NCBI GenBank assembly: GCA_001931875.2
Contig: MSJH02000396.1
Location: 1 to 22,162, forward strand
Direction of reading: 5' to 3'
Length of the DNA stretch: 22,162 nt
Source: Byssochlamys sp. IMV 00236
Lineage: Eukaryota; Ascomycota; Eurotiomycetes; Eurotiales; Thermoascaceae
The notes under the pieces: model-generated
Database searches by the model: none
What the model saw: only the letters and a program-made list of their open reading frames with translations
What the model was told of the DNA's origin: nothing
Shown here: positions 1-10,561 of the stretch, piece after piece
Numbering within the stretch: position 1 is the first letter of the stretch
How the letters are laid out: each line of letters opens with the position of its first letter
Position numbers and translations under genes: made by a program

Positions 1-2
1 AA

Positions 3-25
<23 letters not shown>
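1..25. repeat. Poly-A run at the window edge
   Basis: Twenty-five consecutive A residues open the window and more A-rich sequence follows to about position 35. The window also ends in an A run, so both edges look like homopolymer break points of an assembly. No gene can be assigned to it. Confidence 0.9.
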
Positions 26-33
<8 letters not shown>

Positions 34-354
34 AACAGATAAGAAATTAATTATAAGTTACACTACATTGTCGATTTGTCAATTTCACCGCTCGTTCTTT
101 TTTTGTCTTGTTTACTTCTATGGGTAAAGTTGTCTAATACTCTATATTTATGCATCTTTCTGTTTGAAAACTATTCTGGAAGAAATTTACCCGGGCAGCA
201 GGGAAAAAGAAATGTCGAAGGTGCTATTTTTGTGAGAAGACATGAAAATTTCATTGGTAGAAAAAAGCTTCATCGGAGCTTATTACTGCTTGAAAGCCCT
301 TATTCAACCAGAACAAATAAAACTGCCTAAATTTCCTTGAATCATGATTTACTC

Positions 355-516
355 ATGTCTCAACCTACAATGGTTACTACTTTAATTGATCCATCAATGA
401 ACGTAAGTGATGTAATTTGGTGTTACCTAGACAATGGTTTTACCGCAAATTCTGTATGGATAAATCACTTGGCAGCTGTGTTTATTAATTTGGAAGCCGA
501 AAGGATGGCGGAATAG
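355..516 (+). CDS. Small ORF of 53 codons, hypothetical
   Basis: An open frame runs from an ATG at 355 to a TAG at 514-516 and gives 53 residues. The product begins MSQPTMVTTLIDPS and ends LEAERMAE, with mixed acidic and hydrophobic composition and no obvious low complexity, so it reads like protein rather than noise. The frame is closed upstream by a TAA at 328-330. It lies just ahead of the TATA box of the ABC transporter gene. I recognise no family. It could be a small protein, the last exon of a gene cut by the window start, a relic, or chance. Confidence 0.25.
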   Translation: MSQPTMVTTLIDPSMNVSDVIWCYLDNGFTANSVWINHLAAVFINLEAERMAE

Positions 517-553
517 TTCAGGCCTGAACCATTAATCCGATTAGTTAATCACG

Positions 554-562
554 TATATAAAT
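554..562 (+). promoter_or_regulatory. TATA box of the ABC transporter gene
   Basis: The string TATATAAAT lies about 145 bp before the start codon at 706. It is followed by pyrimidine-rich sequence (about 590-615) of the kind used for transcription initiation in fungi. This predicts a 5' leader of roughly 90-110 nt. Upstream, 331-553 holds only the small ORF at 355-516. I could not identify a clear drug-response element. Confidence 0.55.
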
Positions 563-705
563 ACCAAGATGATTCGGGGCGATTCTTGAAAGTTTTCCTT
601 TTTCTTTTACCTCATATACCTGCATTCATTTTTACCAGTTGCATCTAATTTCATATCCTACTTCATCAAGTTTTTATTTCATTTAATATAATAATTTGAT
701 CCAAC

Positions 706-3700
706 ATGGATATGCCCGCATTGCAACACGTTCACTCGGTTCATCAAGACCGAGATGAAGAATTTAGACAAACACATCATTCATCCGATGAATCAACTAT
801 AGACGAAGTTCATCAAAAAGAAGAAACCAACAGTGAAAAAGAATATACAACCGCTCGTACTACAACCGGTGGCTTTGGTGAAGCTGGAGGAAATGCAGTG
901 AATATCGAAAATGCCATTTCCAACTATGAAGACCTTCGTAGAGAATTGACCACTCAGTCTCGTATGTCTCGCATAAAGTCTACGCATGCTTCCGATGCTG
1001 CCGATGCCGTCGAAAAGGGAGACGTCAGAGACTTTGATTTAACTGAATTCTTGAGCGAGCAAAACGATCAAGCTGTGGCAGCTGGTATGCATCCTAAGCA
1101 TATGGGCTTGATCTGGAAGAATCTTGTCGTTCAGGGTCTTGGTGCTGACGCCAAGGTCATTCCTACAAATTATACCTGGATCCGAGACTTTGTGAAATTC
1201 TGGAAGTGGGGCAAGCGTTCTGGTAACGACTTTACAATCTTGAAAGGAAATGATGGCTTCTGTAAGCATGGTGAAATGTTACTCGTCCTCGGTCGTCCTG
1301 GCGCTGGTTGCACTACTTTGCTTCGTGTCTTAGCCAACATGCGTGCCTCTTATACTAATATTGAAGGTACTGTGACCTATGGTGGTATTGAAGCTCGTGA
1401 ATTCTCAAAGTACTACCGTGGTGAAGTTTGTTACAATGAAGAAGAAGATTTACATTACCCTACATTGACTACTAAGCAGACATTGAGCTTTGCCTTGAAG
1501 AACAAGACTCCCGGTAAACGTTTGGAAGGTGAAAGCAAGAAGGAATTCATCAACAAGGTCCTCTATATGCTCGGAAATATGCTGGGCCTTACCAAGCAAA
1601 TGAACACTATGGTTGGTAACGCCTTCGTTCGTGGTCTTTCTGGTGGTGAACGTAAGCGTCTTTCTATCGCTGAACAGATGACTACCCGTAGCTCTATCAA
1701 CTGTTGGGATTGTTCTACTCGTGGTCTTGATGCCTCATCTGCTCTTGATTATGTCCGTTCTCTTCGTATTATGACTGACATCTTGAATAAGACAACTGTT
1801 GCTACTCTTTATCAAGCATCTGACAGTATATTCCATCTCTTTGATAAGGTCATGGTCCTTGATGAAGGTCGTTGTATCTACTTTGGCCCCACATCTAATG
1901 CAAAGTCCTATTTTGAAAACATGGGCTTTTACTGTCCTGATCGTAAATCCACTCCTGATTTCTTGACTGGTCTCTGTAATCCTAATGAACGCCAATTCCG
2001 TGAAGGATTTAAGGATAAGGTGCCCGTCAATGCTGTTCAATTCGAAAAGGTCTATAAGGAATCTGGTCTTTACGCTCAAATGATGAAGGAACGTGACGAA
2101 TACGAAAAACATATTCAAGAAAATCGTCCCGACGAACAGTTCCGTCAAGCCTTTATCGATGCTCATCAAAAACACGCTCCTACCAAGTCTCCCTTTGTGG
2201 CTACTTACTATCAACAAGTCAAATCTCTTACCATTCGTCAGTTCCAACTCATTTGGGGTGACAAGGGTGCTTTGGTCTCTCGTTATGGTGGTGTTGTCGT
2301 CAAAGGTCTTATCATGGCTTCTGTCTTCTACATGATGCCTACTGATGCTACTGGTGCCTTTTCTCGTGGTGGTTCTTTCTTGTTCTCTCTATTGTTTAAC
2401 GCCTTGATCGCTCAGTCTGAACTGGCTGCGTTCATGCAAGGTCGTCGTGTCTTGGAGAAGCACAAGCATTTCGCCTTGTATCATCCTTCTGCTTTTTATA
2501 TTGCTCAGGTTATTGTTGATATCCCACTTGCCATCGTTCAAGTCATCGTTTTCGAAATCTGTGTTTACTTTATGATGGGTCTTGTACTTGACGCAGGAAA
2601 GGTAAAAACAACATATATATAAATTCTTATTTTTTCGGTTGCTAACTCTATTGTCTTGGCAGTTCTTTACTTTCTTTATCATTCTGGTAGTGACTAACTT
2701 GTGTATGAACGGTTTCTTCCGTTTCTGGGGTGCTGTTTCACCAAACTTCTTTACTGCTTCTCAGTTATCATCCATTCTTCTGATTGCCGCCTTGGTGTAC
2801 TCTGGTTATCAAATCCCTTACAACAAGATGCATCCTTGGCTCATGTGGATCTATTGGATCAATCCTCTGGCCTATGGTTACAAGGCTTTGATCTCCAATG
2901 AACTGACTGGCATGAACTTCTCTTGCGAAGGATACAATTCTATTCCTTTTGGTCCCTCTTATACAGATGCTGCTTACAAGACCTGTAATCTGCCTGGTGC
3001 TGTTCCTGGCCAAACACATGTTCTTGGCGATGATTACCTTCACTACGCCTACGGTTATGAGACCTGGCAACGATGGATCGACTTTGTTGCTGTCGTTCTC
3101 TTCTTCCTCTTCTTTACCGTCTTGACTGCTCTTGCTATGGAATATGTTGATCTCCAAAAGGAAGGTTCCATCACCAAGGTGTACAAGGCTGGTAAGGCGC
3201 CCAAGGAAATCGATGAATCCAAGGCCCTGGAAGCTGTTCAAACCGAACAAGAAGAAGAAATGGAAAGTGTCTCTACTGGTACTACTTTCTCTTGGCACCA
3301 CATCGACTACACTGTTCCTGTCAAGGGTGGTCAACTCAAACTTTTGAATGACATTGGTGGTATTGTCAAGCCTGGTCACCTTACTGCCCTCATGGGTTCT
3401 TCTGGTGCCGGTAAGACAACTCTTTTGGACGTCTTGGCTCAACGAAAGACCATTGGTAAGGTTGAAGGCCGTATGTACTTGAATGGTGAACCTCTTGGTC
3501 CTGATTTCGAACGATCTACTGGTTACTGTGAACAGATGGACGTCCACAACCCTAATGCTACTGTACGTGAAGCACTCAAGTTCTCTGCTTACCTTCGTCA
3601 ACCTGCTGAGGTCCCCAAAGAAGAAAAGGATGCATACGTTGAACAAATCATTCGTCTTATGGAAATGGAAAAGATCGCTGATGCCCTCGTTGGTGATCTT

Positions 3701-5170
3701 GAAGCTGGTATTGGTATCTCTGTTGAAGAACGCAAGCGTCTGACCATTGCTACTGAATTGGTTGGTAAGCCCAAGCTTCTTTTCCTTGATGAACCTACCT
3801 CTGGTCTTGACGCTCAAAGTTCCTACAACATTGTTCGTTTCATTCGTAAGCTTGCTGATGCTGGTTGGCCCGTGCTCTGTACTATCCATCAGCCCTCTGC
3901 TACTCTCTTTGAACACTTTGATCATTTGGTACTTTTAGTTCGTGGTGGTAAGACTGCTTACTTTGGTGAAATTGGTAAGGATGCCTCTACAATGATCTCT
4001 TACTTTGAAAGAAACGGTGGCCCCAAGTGTTCTCCTAATGCTAACCCTGCTGAATACATTCTTGAATGTGTTGGTGCTGGTACTGCTGGTAAAGCCAAGG
4101 CTGACTGGGCTGAGATTTGGAAGACCTCTCCTGAAGCCAAAGCATTGGAAGAAGAACTTGAACAAATCCACCAAACGATCGATCATAGCCGCAAGAACAC
4201 CAACAGCCCTTACTCCCTCTCTTTCTTCCAGCAGTTCTGGCTCGTCTACAAGCGTATGAATGTCTCCTGGTGGCGTTGTCCTACTTACAACATGGGCCGT
4301 CTCTTCAACGTTTGTTTCATCGGTCTTATCTCTGGTTTCTCCTTCTGGAAGTTGGGCAACACTCCCTCTGATCTCCAAAATCGAATGTTCTCTGTCTTTA
4401 CTACTCTATTGATGAGTAACGCCTTGATCATTTTGGCTCAGCCTCGTTTCATGCAAGAACGTGCCTGGTTCCGTCGTGAGTATGCCTCTCGTTACTATGG
4501 CTGGGCTCCATTCGCACTCTCTTGTATTCTTGTCGAAATTCCGTACTTGATCTTCTTCTCGACCATCTTCTTGTTCTGTTTCTACTGGACAGCTGGTCTT
4601 CAAAACATCTCTGATCGTGTTGGTTTCTTCTACATTCACTTTGTGGTCTTCTTATTCTACTCTGTCTCCCTTGGTTTCACTATTGCCGCCTTCTCCAGCA
4701 CACCTCCTATGGCTGCTGTCATCAATCCATTCTTCACGTCCATCTTGATCTTGTTCGCTGGTATCATGCAACCTCCTTCTGCTATGCCCAGATTCTGGAG
4801 TTCATGGATGTACTGGGTGGATCCTTATCATTATCTGATAGAAGGTCTTGTCGTTAACGTCATGGATAGTGTTCCAGTACACTGCGGTGAATCCGATTTC
4901 ACCAAAATACCCGCTCCTTCTGGTATGACCTGTGGTCAATACATGGCTGATTTCTTCAAGTCTGGCGGTAGTGGTTACCTTGGCAACGAAAATGCTACTG
5001 GCATGTGTGACTACTGTCCTTATAGCTATGGTAATGAATTCTATGAAGAAAGAATCGGATGGAGCTTTAGTAACAGATGGCGCAACTTTGGTATCCTTTG
5101 TGCTTACTCTATCTTCAACGTCTTTGCCTTTATGTTCTTTGTATTCTTATTTAGAAAAGCTAAGCGATAA
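706..5170 (+). CDS. PDR-type full-size ABC transporter (ABCG/PDR family)
   Basis: Two exons, 706-2601 and 2663-5170, encode 1467 aa. The 61-nt intron has GT..AG ends and a CTAAC branch site near 2642, and it splits the first membrane domain. The order is the reversed (NBD-TMD)x2 of pleiotropic drug resistance pumps, which use ATP to export drugs and lipids across the plasma membrane. NBD1 is degenerate as in the family: Walker A GRPGAGCT (196-203) has Cys for Lys, the signature LSGGE is at 311-315, and Walker B WDCSTRGLD (334-342) lacks the catalytic Glu. NBD2 is canonical: GSSGAGKT (877-884), LLFLDEP with D1008 and E1009, H-loop H1041, and the variant signature ISVEERKR. Each half ends in a block of hydrophobic helices, and a large Cys-containing loop precedes the last helix. 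Length and motifs are complete. Codon use is strongly biased (GGT, CGT, GCT, AAG), suggesting high expression. Substrate is unknown. Confidence 0.96.
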
Positions 5171-5246
5171 GGGCTTATAGCATTATACATATTTATATAT
5201 ATAGACACTTTACATTCTGTACGCTTTTTTTTTCATATAATGCAAT

Positions 5247-5252
5247 AATAAA
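5247..5252 (+). terminator. Poly-A signal of the ABC transporter gene
   Basis: AATAAA lies 77 bp after the stop codon of the transporter. A poly-A signal for the opposing NELF-A-like gene lies 8 bp further on, so the two 3' ends should overlap. Confidence 0.5.
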
Positions 5253-5259
5253 ATTCATA

Positions 5260-5265
5260 TTTATT
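5260..5265 (-). terminator. Poly-A signal of the NELF-A-like gene
   Basis: TTTATT on the plus strand reads AATAAA on the minus strand, 8 bp beyond the stop codon of the NELF-A-like gene. It is very close to the stop, which is unusual but fits the tight packing. Confidence 0.35.
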
Positions 5266-5272
5266 TAAAAAA

Positions 5273-6848
5273 TTAAAAATCTGTCTTCTTTCCAGTGTAA
5301 GCCTTTTTTACAGGCAACTGTTGTGGCAATCTTGGTGGTTGTTGATGTGTGGGTGATTGAGCTGGTGATGGCTGTGGTGATGGTTGTGGTGGTGATTGAC
5401 TATTACTACTTAGAGCATCCAAGTGCTGTTGAATTTGTTGATCTAGCTGCTGTCTTTGTTGATCTTGATCTGTTTGCTCTTCTTGCTCCTGTGTTTGTTC
5501 TGCCTGTTCTTGAGTTTTCTCAGTAGTTGGTGTACTAAGTGAATTCTTTCTGGATTTCTTTCCTTCTGCTTTCTTCTCTTCTGCCATTCTCTTTTTTTCC
5601 ATTTTTACCTCTTCTTTTTGTGCCCTTAAACCTGTCATAGAAATGAGTATGTCATCTAGCGCTTATGTCTTCCAAAAAGAAAAACACTTACGTTGTTCTG
5701 CTCTACTAACTTCATGAGCAGCAGTCTGTTCGAATTCAGTAGCAGCCTTAAAGTCGAGCATTTGCACTCTTTGTTGCCTTTGAAATCCTCTTGGTAAAGT
5801 AGCTAATCATTTTTTTAGAAGCGTTGTACCATCATCATGCGTCCTACACGTACCTGATGTCCTACTTCCGCTTGGAGAACGTTGAATAGGCTTTCCTGTG
5901 GGTGGCCTTTGTCTAGGCTTCGTTATAAATAAACTTGAACCACCAGAAGGAGGACCTCTGGGTGGTGGTCTGATAGGTCTTGGGAAATTACCAGAGGTAG
6001 GAGTTGTTGGAGGAGAGGCAAAGGTGTTGATTGGATTAGGAATGTTTGCAGTAGGTGAAGTAACTGCTATACGTTTTCCTATATTTGACATATCAAGGCC
6101 AGGTCGCTTCTGAGCAGCTACTACAGATGATTCGACTTGTTCGGCGCGTTCTTCCATAGATACCAATGCTATGAGTTGATCGCCAGGATTAATAGGGTGA
6201 ATGAGATCTTCTGTATTTGAGGTCAGTTCAAAGTGTTTTGCTACTGTAGGTTGCCATGATGTAAAAATAGGTGAAGCTACGGTTGGCACAGGTCGTACTT
6301 TAGGATCCAATAACATATATTCAGGAGAATGAAAATGAAGGCCATTTTCTGTAACTATAATGTGTGATTAGATCAAGTAAAAAAAAAAAAAAAAACTATC
6401 AATATATATAGGCTTTACTAAATGATTTAACTCTGCTCAGCACTGAATCAGGTTCATTCCAATATTCAATATTCACATTGAGTTGTTGTGTGTCAGGATA
6501 TGTTTGAAGGACGTCTGCTATTATATTTACAAATTTATCGTCGTCTTTACTGGCAATATTACAAATCTACATAAAAGAGGATCAATCAGTAAGTCATGAG
6601 TTCATTCTTTTTATTCTAACCTCTTCAAAGTTTTCACGAATAGCAATCAAATCTCTACTCTTTAAATGTAGCAAAGACAATAGAATATCTAATTTTGTTT
6701 GTTTGTCAAAATCCTTAAAAGACCCTGCAATTAAATTCACAAGGTCTTCAGACAGTTTTCCTGCAACATGAGTGCTATCCCAGCCTGTCTTTGGCTCTTT
6801 TGAAATAATTGACTTTATGTAATTCACTGCGTTTTCTTCAAGAGCCAT
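5273..6848 (-). CDS. NELFA: NELF-A-like protein (negative elongation factor subunit A, HDAg-type N-terminal domain)
   Basis: Five exons on the minus strand, 6848-6621, 6566-6419, 6348-5854, 5802-5692 and 5631-5273, join in frame into 446 aa with GT..AG introns of 51-70 nt. Residues 20-125 match what I recall of animal NELF-A: a Trp near 23, KLDILLSLLHLKSR (human KLKLLLGTLHLPRR), then IASKDDDKF..IADVLQTYPDTQQLN (human LASLDSDPW..VADILKSFPDTGSLN). A later HSPEYMLLD..VAKHFEL block and a RVQMLDFKAATEF segment match human PLECQYLNK..VKHFQL and GVKLLDISELD. NELF pauses RNA polymerase II near promoters; the A subunit's N-terminal domain binds NELF-C. The middle is Pro/Ser/Thr-rich and the C-terminus Gln-rich and charged; the conserved C-terminal segment of animal NELF-A is not apparent. 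The family call rests on remembered sequence, but several blocks match in order across exon junctions. Confidence 0.82.
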
Positions 6849-6952
6849 ATAAGTTTTCTTTAAAAAAGAAAGAAAGAAATAATAAAAATAAATAAATAAA
6901 ATGCATTTCTGACAAGCATGTCAACGCGTCATAAAGAAATCAAAAAGACAAT

Positions 6953-8368
6953 CTATTGTTTATATCCTTTAATGAAGCATAGTTGTACATCCGATGCATC
7001 ATCAATAACGCGATTATAGCTTTGTTGTATTGCTTCTTGTCCTGTGTACAGATAATGACGATATTCGTCAGGGATCTTGTACGTGATATACCTACACTCG
7101 TAAAGATAGGTGTCCCGTAGATTACTCAGACTATCATCTGAAGGTGGGATTGGTGGCTGTGTAAAGGAAATACTATAGATCATGACATCTACTATAAGGG
7201 GATGATACTGTAAAAGATTAGATATGAATTCATAGGATATTAGTAGCCTTGATGAAGAGATATAAAGTGACTTTAGCTTGGGTAAACAGGTTGCAAAATA
7301 ACTCCAAACACTTGAAGGTGCATGACAAGGGAATCTTTCAAATTCTCTTGACAGTGGATAGTGTTTTCTAAACGATAAAGAGAGCACGGTCATCCTTTGC
7401 AGGCTTGTGATCGCAGTCAGTGAACGAGCGATTTGTTCAGGGTAATAGTCATGCAAGACAATAGCCAGCTTTTCTAGCAAGGGAGAAGCTTGTGTAATCT
7501 GCTCTAGTGTACTACAGCTGATAGAGTCTGTCAATGCCAGCTGTCTAAGATTACAGCTAGCCTTGATATACATGCTTTGGGGAATCCCAGTTGCCTGTGA
7601 ATTTTGAAAATGAAGTGGATGAAGGAATCCAAGACGAGCTTCTGATGCGGCGGCTGTTAGTAAATGAGATGTCAGTTGAGTTGTATTTATGCTGGGTTCA
7701 ATCAGTACTTGTCTAAAGAGAAGTCGCTTTAAGGTAGGTCGAAACAGGTCCATCATAATTTCTAATGTACGCTCTTTTACCGTACAGTCTATGAGTGTTA
7801 ATGAAGTCAGTTTGGGTTTATATCGGCAAAGGGCATCAAAATCATCATAAGTATCTTGACAGTGACTTATAAACACCTCTGTCAAATGTGGACAGTACTC
7901 AAAAAAGTATCGTAGTCCATAGTGCTCTGTTCTGGGGAGTGGGTGAAAATCAACACGTAACGCTTTCAAGTTACACACGAGCTGTGCCATCAGTCTGGAG
8001 TTGATCAGATCGAAATGTGGACTAGTTGTTAAATTTCGGTATAAGGAACAGACGTGATCACCTAAAACAAGTGGGATGGATGGTAGTGCACTGGGGGTAG
8101 CTAATATGTCTGTAGCTATCTGGATAATAGACTCTTTCTTTACATCATGCTGCCGAGGAAGTATAAATTCTTTGTGTTTCCAAAGAAAGGGAGAACATAG
8201 CTTGTATAACCGTTGACAGCATAAAGCGATTGATTTTAGATGAGTGTAACTGTGCTCGGGATAACACCATCCCAAGAAATCAGTATCATCATAGGGTTTT
8301 ATAGATGATAAATGGATAATATACTCTAATACCTCATTTGGTAAATTCAAAAAGCGTGATTGCTGCAT
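6953..8368 (-). CDS. F-box protein with leucine-rich repeats
   Basis: A single uninterrupted frame of 471 codons begins MQQSRFLNLPNEVLEYI, a typical F-box start. The F-box continues to about residue 70, through CCQRLYKLCSPFLWK. F-box proteins bind Skp1 and bring substrates to SCF ubiquitin ligases. The rest holds degenerate leucine-rich repeats of the LKALRVDF, LTSLTLIDC, LRQLALTD, LEKLAIVL, LPKLKSLYIS type, the usual substrate-binding fold. Such proteins are numerous in early-diverging fungi and diverge fast, so neither substrate nor orthologue can be named. It lacks introns, unlike all its neighbours. Codon use is AT-rich without the bias seen in the transporter, fitting low expression. It lies 104 bp upstream of the NELF-A-like start on the same strand. 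Confidence 0.85.
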   Translation of the reverse strand: MQQSRFLNLPNEVLEYIIHLSSIKPYDDTDFLGWCYPEHSYTHLKSIALCCQRLYKLCSPFLWKHKEFILPRQHDVKKESIIQIATDILATPSALPSIPLVLGDHVCSLYRNLTTSPHFDLINSRLMAQLVCNLKALRVDFHPLPRTEHYGLRYFFEYCPHLTEVFISHCQDTYDDFDALCRYKPKLTSLTLIDCTVKERTLEIMMDLFRPTLKRLLFRQVLIEPSINTTQLTSHLLTAAASEARLGFLHPLHFQNSQATGIPQSMYIKASCNLRQLALTDSISCSTLEQITQASPLLEKLAIVLHDYYPEQIARSLTAITSLQRMTVLSLSFRKHYPLSREFERFPCHAPSSVWSYFATCLPKLKSLYISSSRLLISYEFISNLLQYHPLIVDVMIYSISFTQPPIPPSDDSLSNLRDTYLYECRYITYKIPDEYRHYLYTGQEAIQQSYNRVIDDASDVQLCFIKGYKQ

Positions 8369-8490
8369 AATAGAAAAAGAAAGAAAAAAAAAGCTATTCT
8401 AAAAGTTTATATCTGGTCTGAGCCATCACGCGCTCAGTATCAATGACGCATTAAACTGTATAGATGGTAAAATGTTACTCTTATTCTATA

Positions 8491-9401
8491 TTAAACAAAC
8501 AGCATCAAAGTAGGTGTTTTGGATTTATAATCTCTCCATTCTTGACCAAAGAAACGTTCTAATGTATATTCTTCATATGTAATACGCTCAGAAAAGAACC
8601 TTTGAAGTACAAAGATAAAGCCTATAAAGCAAATAGGGTTGCCTAACAACAGCTGTGCACCCAATGCCCACCAAAAGAATCCAAAATAAGAAGGGTGCCT
8701 CATTATTCTAATAGAAAGAGAGTTTAGATAACAATCAACTCATGATCTGTTGGCTTATTTTACTTGTAAATACCATGAGTGACTAATACATGGTCATTCT
8801 CTTTGTGATCCACGATATGATGGGAGAAATTGTGCTTTGCAGAAAACATAGCTATAGTACGACATCCTTGACCGATAACAAGCAAGAATAGACCTAGAAG
8901 GTAGAGTCAGTATAAATATATGCTTCTTTATATATTTTATTGTTTTACCGAAATAACTTAAATAACCAAACTGTTTCCAATTGGGAAAGAAATAATATTC
9001 TATAATAAACTCTACAAGAGCAGCCGTGTGAGCTGCATGATACTGTCGACCATGATTAATCAAATAAGCTATATGAAACCTATGAGTATTTCTTTATATT
9101 TCTTTTTACTTGCTTATTTACAATCAAGTGACAGCTTCTCTGCATTAAATAAGGCAGTAGCAACATATTCCAAGAAATGGAAGATAGGTAGGGCTACTAA
9201 AAAGATGCCTAGTTGAGGTATTTGACCATAGAAGGAGTATAAGAGACCACCACCACATACTAATCCTAATAAAAATCCATAGGCAGATATATTCTGAGCT
9301 GTGTGTCTTCCATCAAAAATTTCAATTCTATCAGATCGTTTTGGTCTACGGTCATGAAGTACTCGCTCTACACGCAAACGACCTGATTCATCTTGATTCA
9401 T
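8491..9401 (-). CDS. STE14: Protein-S-isoprenylcysteine O-methyltransferase (ICMT/Ste14)
   Basis: Four minus-strand exons, 9401-9122, 9068-8949, 8893-8764 and 8707-8491, give 248 aa, close to yeast Ste14 (239 aa). The enzyme methylates the C-terminal prenylcysteine of CaaX proteins such as Ras, Rho and mating pheromone, using S-adenosylmethionine, in the ER membrane. Family marks are LSLDSYLINHGRQYHAAHTAA in the N-terminal half, then HGIYKIMRHPSYFGFF (R180-H-P-S-Y) and the C-terminal R218-ITYEEYTLERFFG with E222 and E223, which form the cofactor and catalytic region. Several hydrophobic helices are visible (about residues 40-95 and 125-150, plus a hairpin at 185-215). The chosen ATG is the first in frame and lies 151 bp from the divergent IST1 start, so the two probably share a promoter. 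Confidence 0.94.
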
Positions 9402-9552
9402 TATAAAGAAAGAGTGGAAAAAAAAGGACAGAAGGGGAGAATACAAAAAGAAGGAACAAAAAAAGAGACAGGCTATAAGTCCGCAGGTGTAACAGCATAG
9501 GAAAGGTCCCTTTATTCTCTCTCTATCTCTCTTTATTTTACTCTTTGAAACC
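9402..9552. promoter_or_regulatory. Shared 151-bp divergent promoter (STE14 / IST1)
   Basis: This interval separates the two divergent start codons and must hold both promoters. Its left half is A-rich on the plus strand. The right part has a CT-rich run (about 9510-9540, repeated CTCT and TATCTCTC) just before the IST1 ATG, like the pyrimidine tracts ahead of fungal start sites. No TATA box is obvious. Confidence 0.5.
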
Positions 9553-10535
9553 ATGTTTAACCCTGCAAGATTAAAGGTACAGCTCAAATTGGCCATCAAT
9601 CGACTAAAGATGCTCCAAGCCAAAAAGACTTCTCTAAACCAGCAATTAAGGAGAGAAATTGGCACCTTGATAGAAAAAGGGAAATTAGAAAGTGCAAGAG
9701 TCCGAATTGAGCATGTCATTAGAGACGATTTTGTTATTGAAGCAATGGAGAACTTGGAACTCTATTGTGATTTACTATTGGCTCGTTTTGGCTTATTGGA
9801 GACATACAAGTAAGCCTTTTCTTTAAAGTAAAAAGGAAAACGATACCAAGTTACATAGGACGTGTGAAGCAAGTATTGAAGAAGCAGTTCATACCGTTAT
9901 CTGGGCTGCTCCTCGACTAAGCGAAGTAAAAGAATTAAGCTTGGTATGAATAATCGACATATGCATCCTATATTTATTCTCACCTTTGAATATCACTTAA
10001 AGGTAAGAGACCAGCTAGCTTCCAAGTTTGGTAAGGAGTTTATGATTGACGCCATGGAAAATAAGAATGACAAAGTGAATGAAAAGGTAAGAGGAAAAAA
10101 AAAAAAGAGTGAACAAGATGACGGATCAAGTAGTTTAGATTATTATAAAACTTCAAGCCAATGCACCTGATCCATACTTGGTAGAGCGTTATCTTGAGGA
10201 AATTGCTAAAATATATGATATCAAGTGGAGATCTGACTTAATTGACCATTATGAGGAAGAAGTTGATATGGATAATACTCTGGACGATGATAACAGTGAT
10301 CATGGTGATGGAGGAGGTGGACAAGGAGAGGTAAAGAAATATAAAGTTGATTTAGATGATTACCAACCGTATAAAGCTACTTGCACCTTTACAGGAAGAT
10401 CTATTGGACACTCAAATTGACTTACCAGAGATACCCACTAATTCACCTATAAAAAAGACAGTAAAGCCAGCAGAAAGTGATCCTAATGATTTCGATTCCT
10501 TGGCTAAAAGGTTGGATGCATTAAAGCGAAAATAA
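9553..10535 (+). CDS. IST1: IST1, ESCRT-III-like regulator of Vps4
   Basis: Five exons, 9553-9809, 9859-9943, 10003-10086, 10139-10330 and 10395-10535, give 252 aa. IST1 is an ESCRT-III-like protein of the multivesicular body pathway that binds Did2/CHMP1 and controls the AAA ATPase Vps4. The N-terminal helical domain is clear: LKVQLKLAINRLKMLQAKK, then RVRIEHVIRDDF..AMENLELYCDLLLARFGLL, EEAVHTVIWAAPRL, VRDQLASKFGKEF and PDPYLVERYLEEIAKIY. An acidic Gly/Asp linker (about residues 185-205) follows. The last exon ends FDSLAKRLDALKRK-stop, a type-1 MIT-interacting motif (LxxRLxxLK) that docks on Vps4. All introns are 49-64 nt and in phase. A second copy of the KRLDALKRK-stop tail lies 464 bp downstream (see 10895-10999). 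Confidence 0.95.
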
Positions 10536-10561
10536 GATTTAAAGGGAGGGTAAACATCTGA

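Noticed and set aside
76..330. An 84-codon open frame near the left edge
   Set aside because: It has no ATG start (opens on TTG), mixed hydrophobic and basic composition and no family features; likely chance in AT-rich DNA.
2768..3925. A 385-codon frame antisense to the ABC transporter
   Set aside because: It is a shadow of the strongly codon-biased transporter; the sense strand encodes complete ABC motifs here.
5898..6113. A Gly-rich plus-strand frame opposite NELF-A exon 3
   Set aside because: It is the antisense of Pro/Thr-rich codons; the minus-strand frame joins in phase with conserved NELF-A exons.
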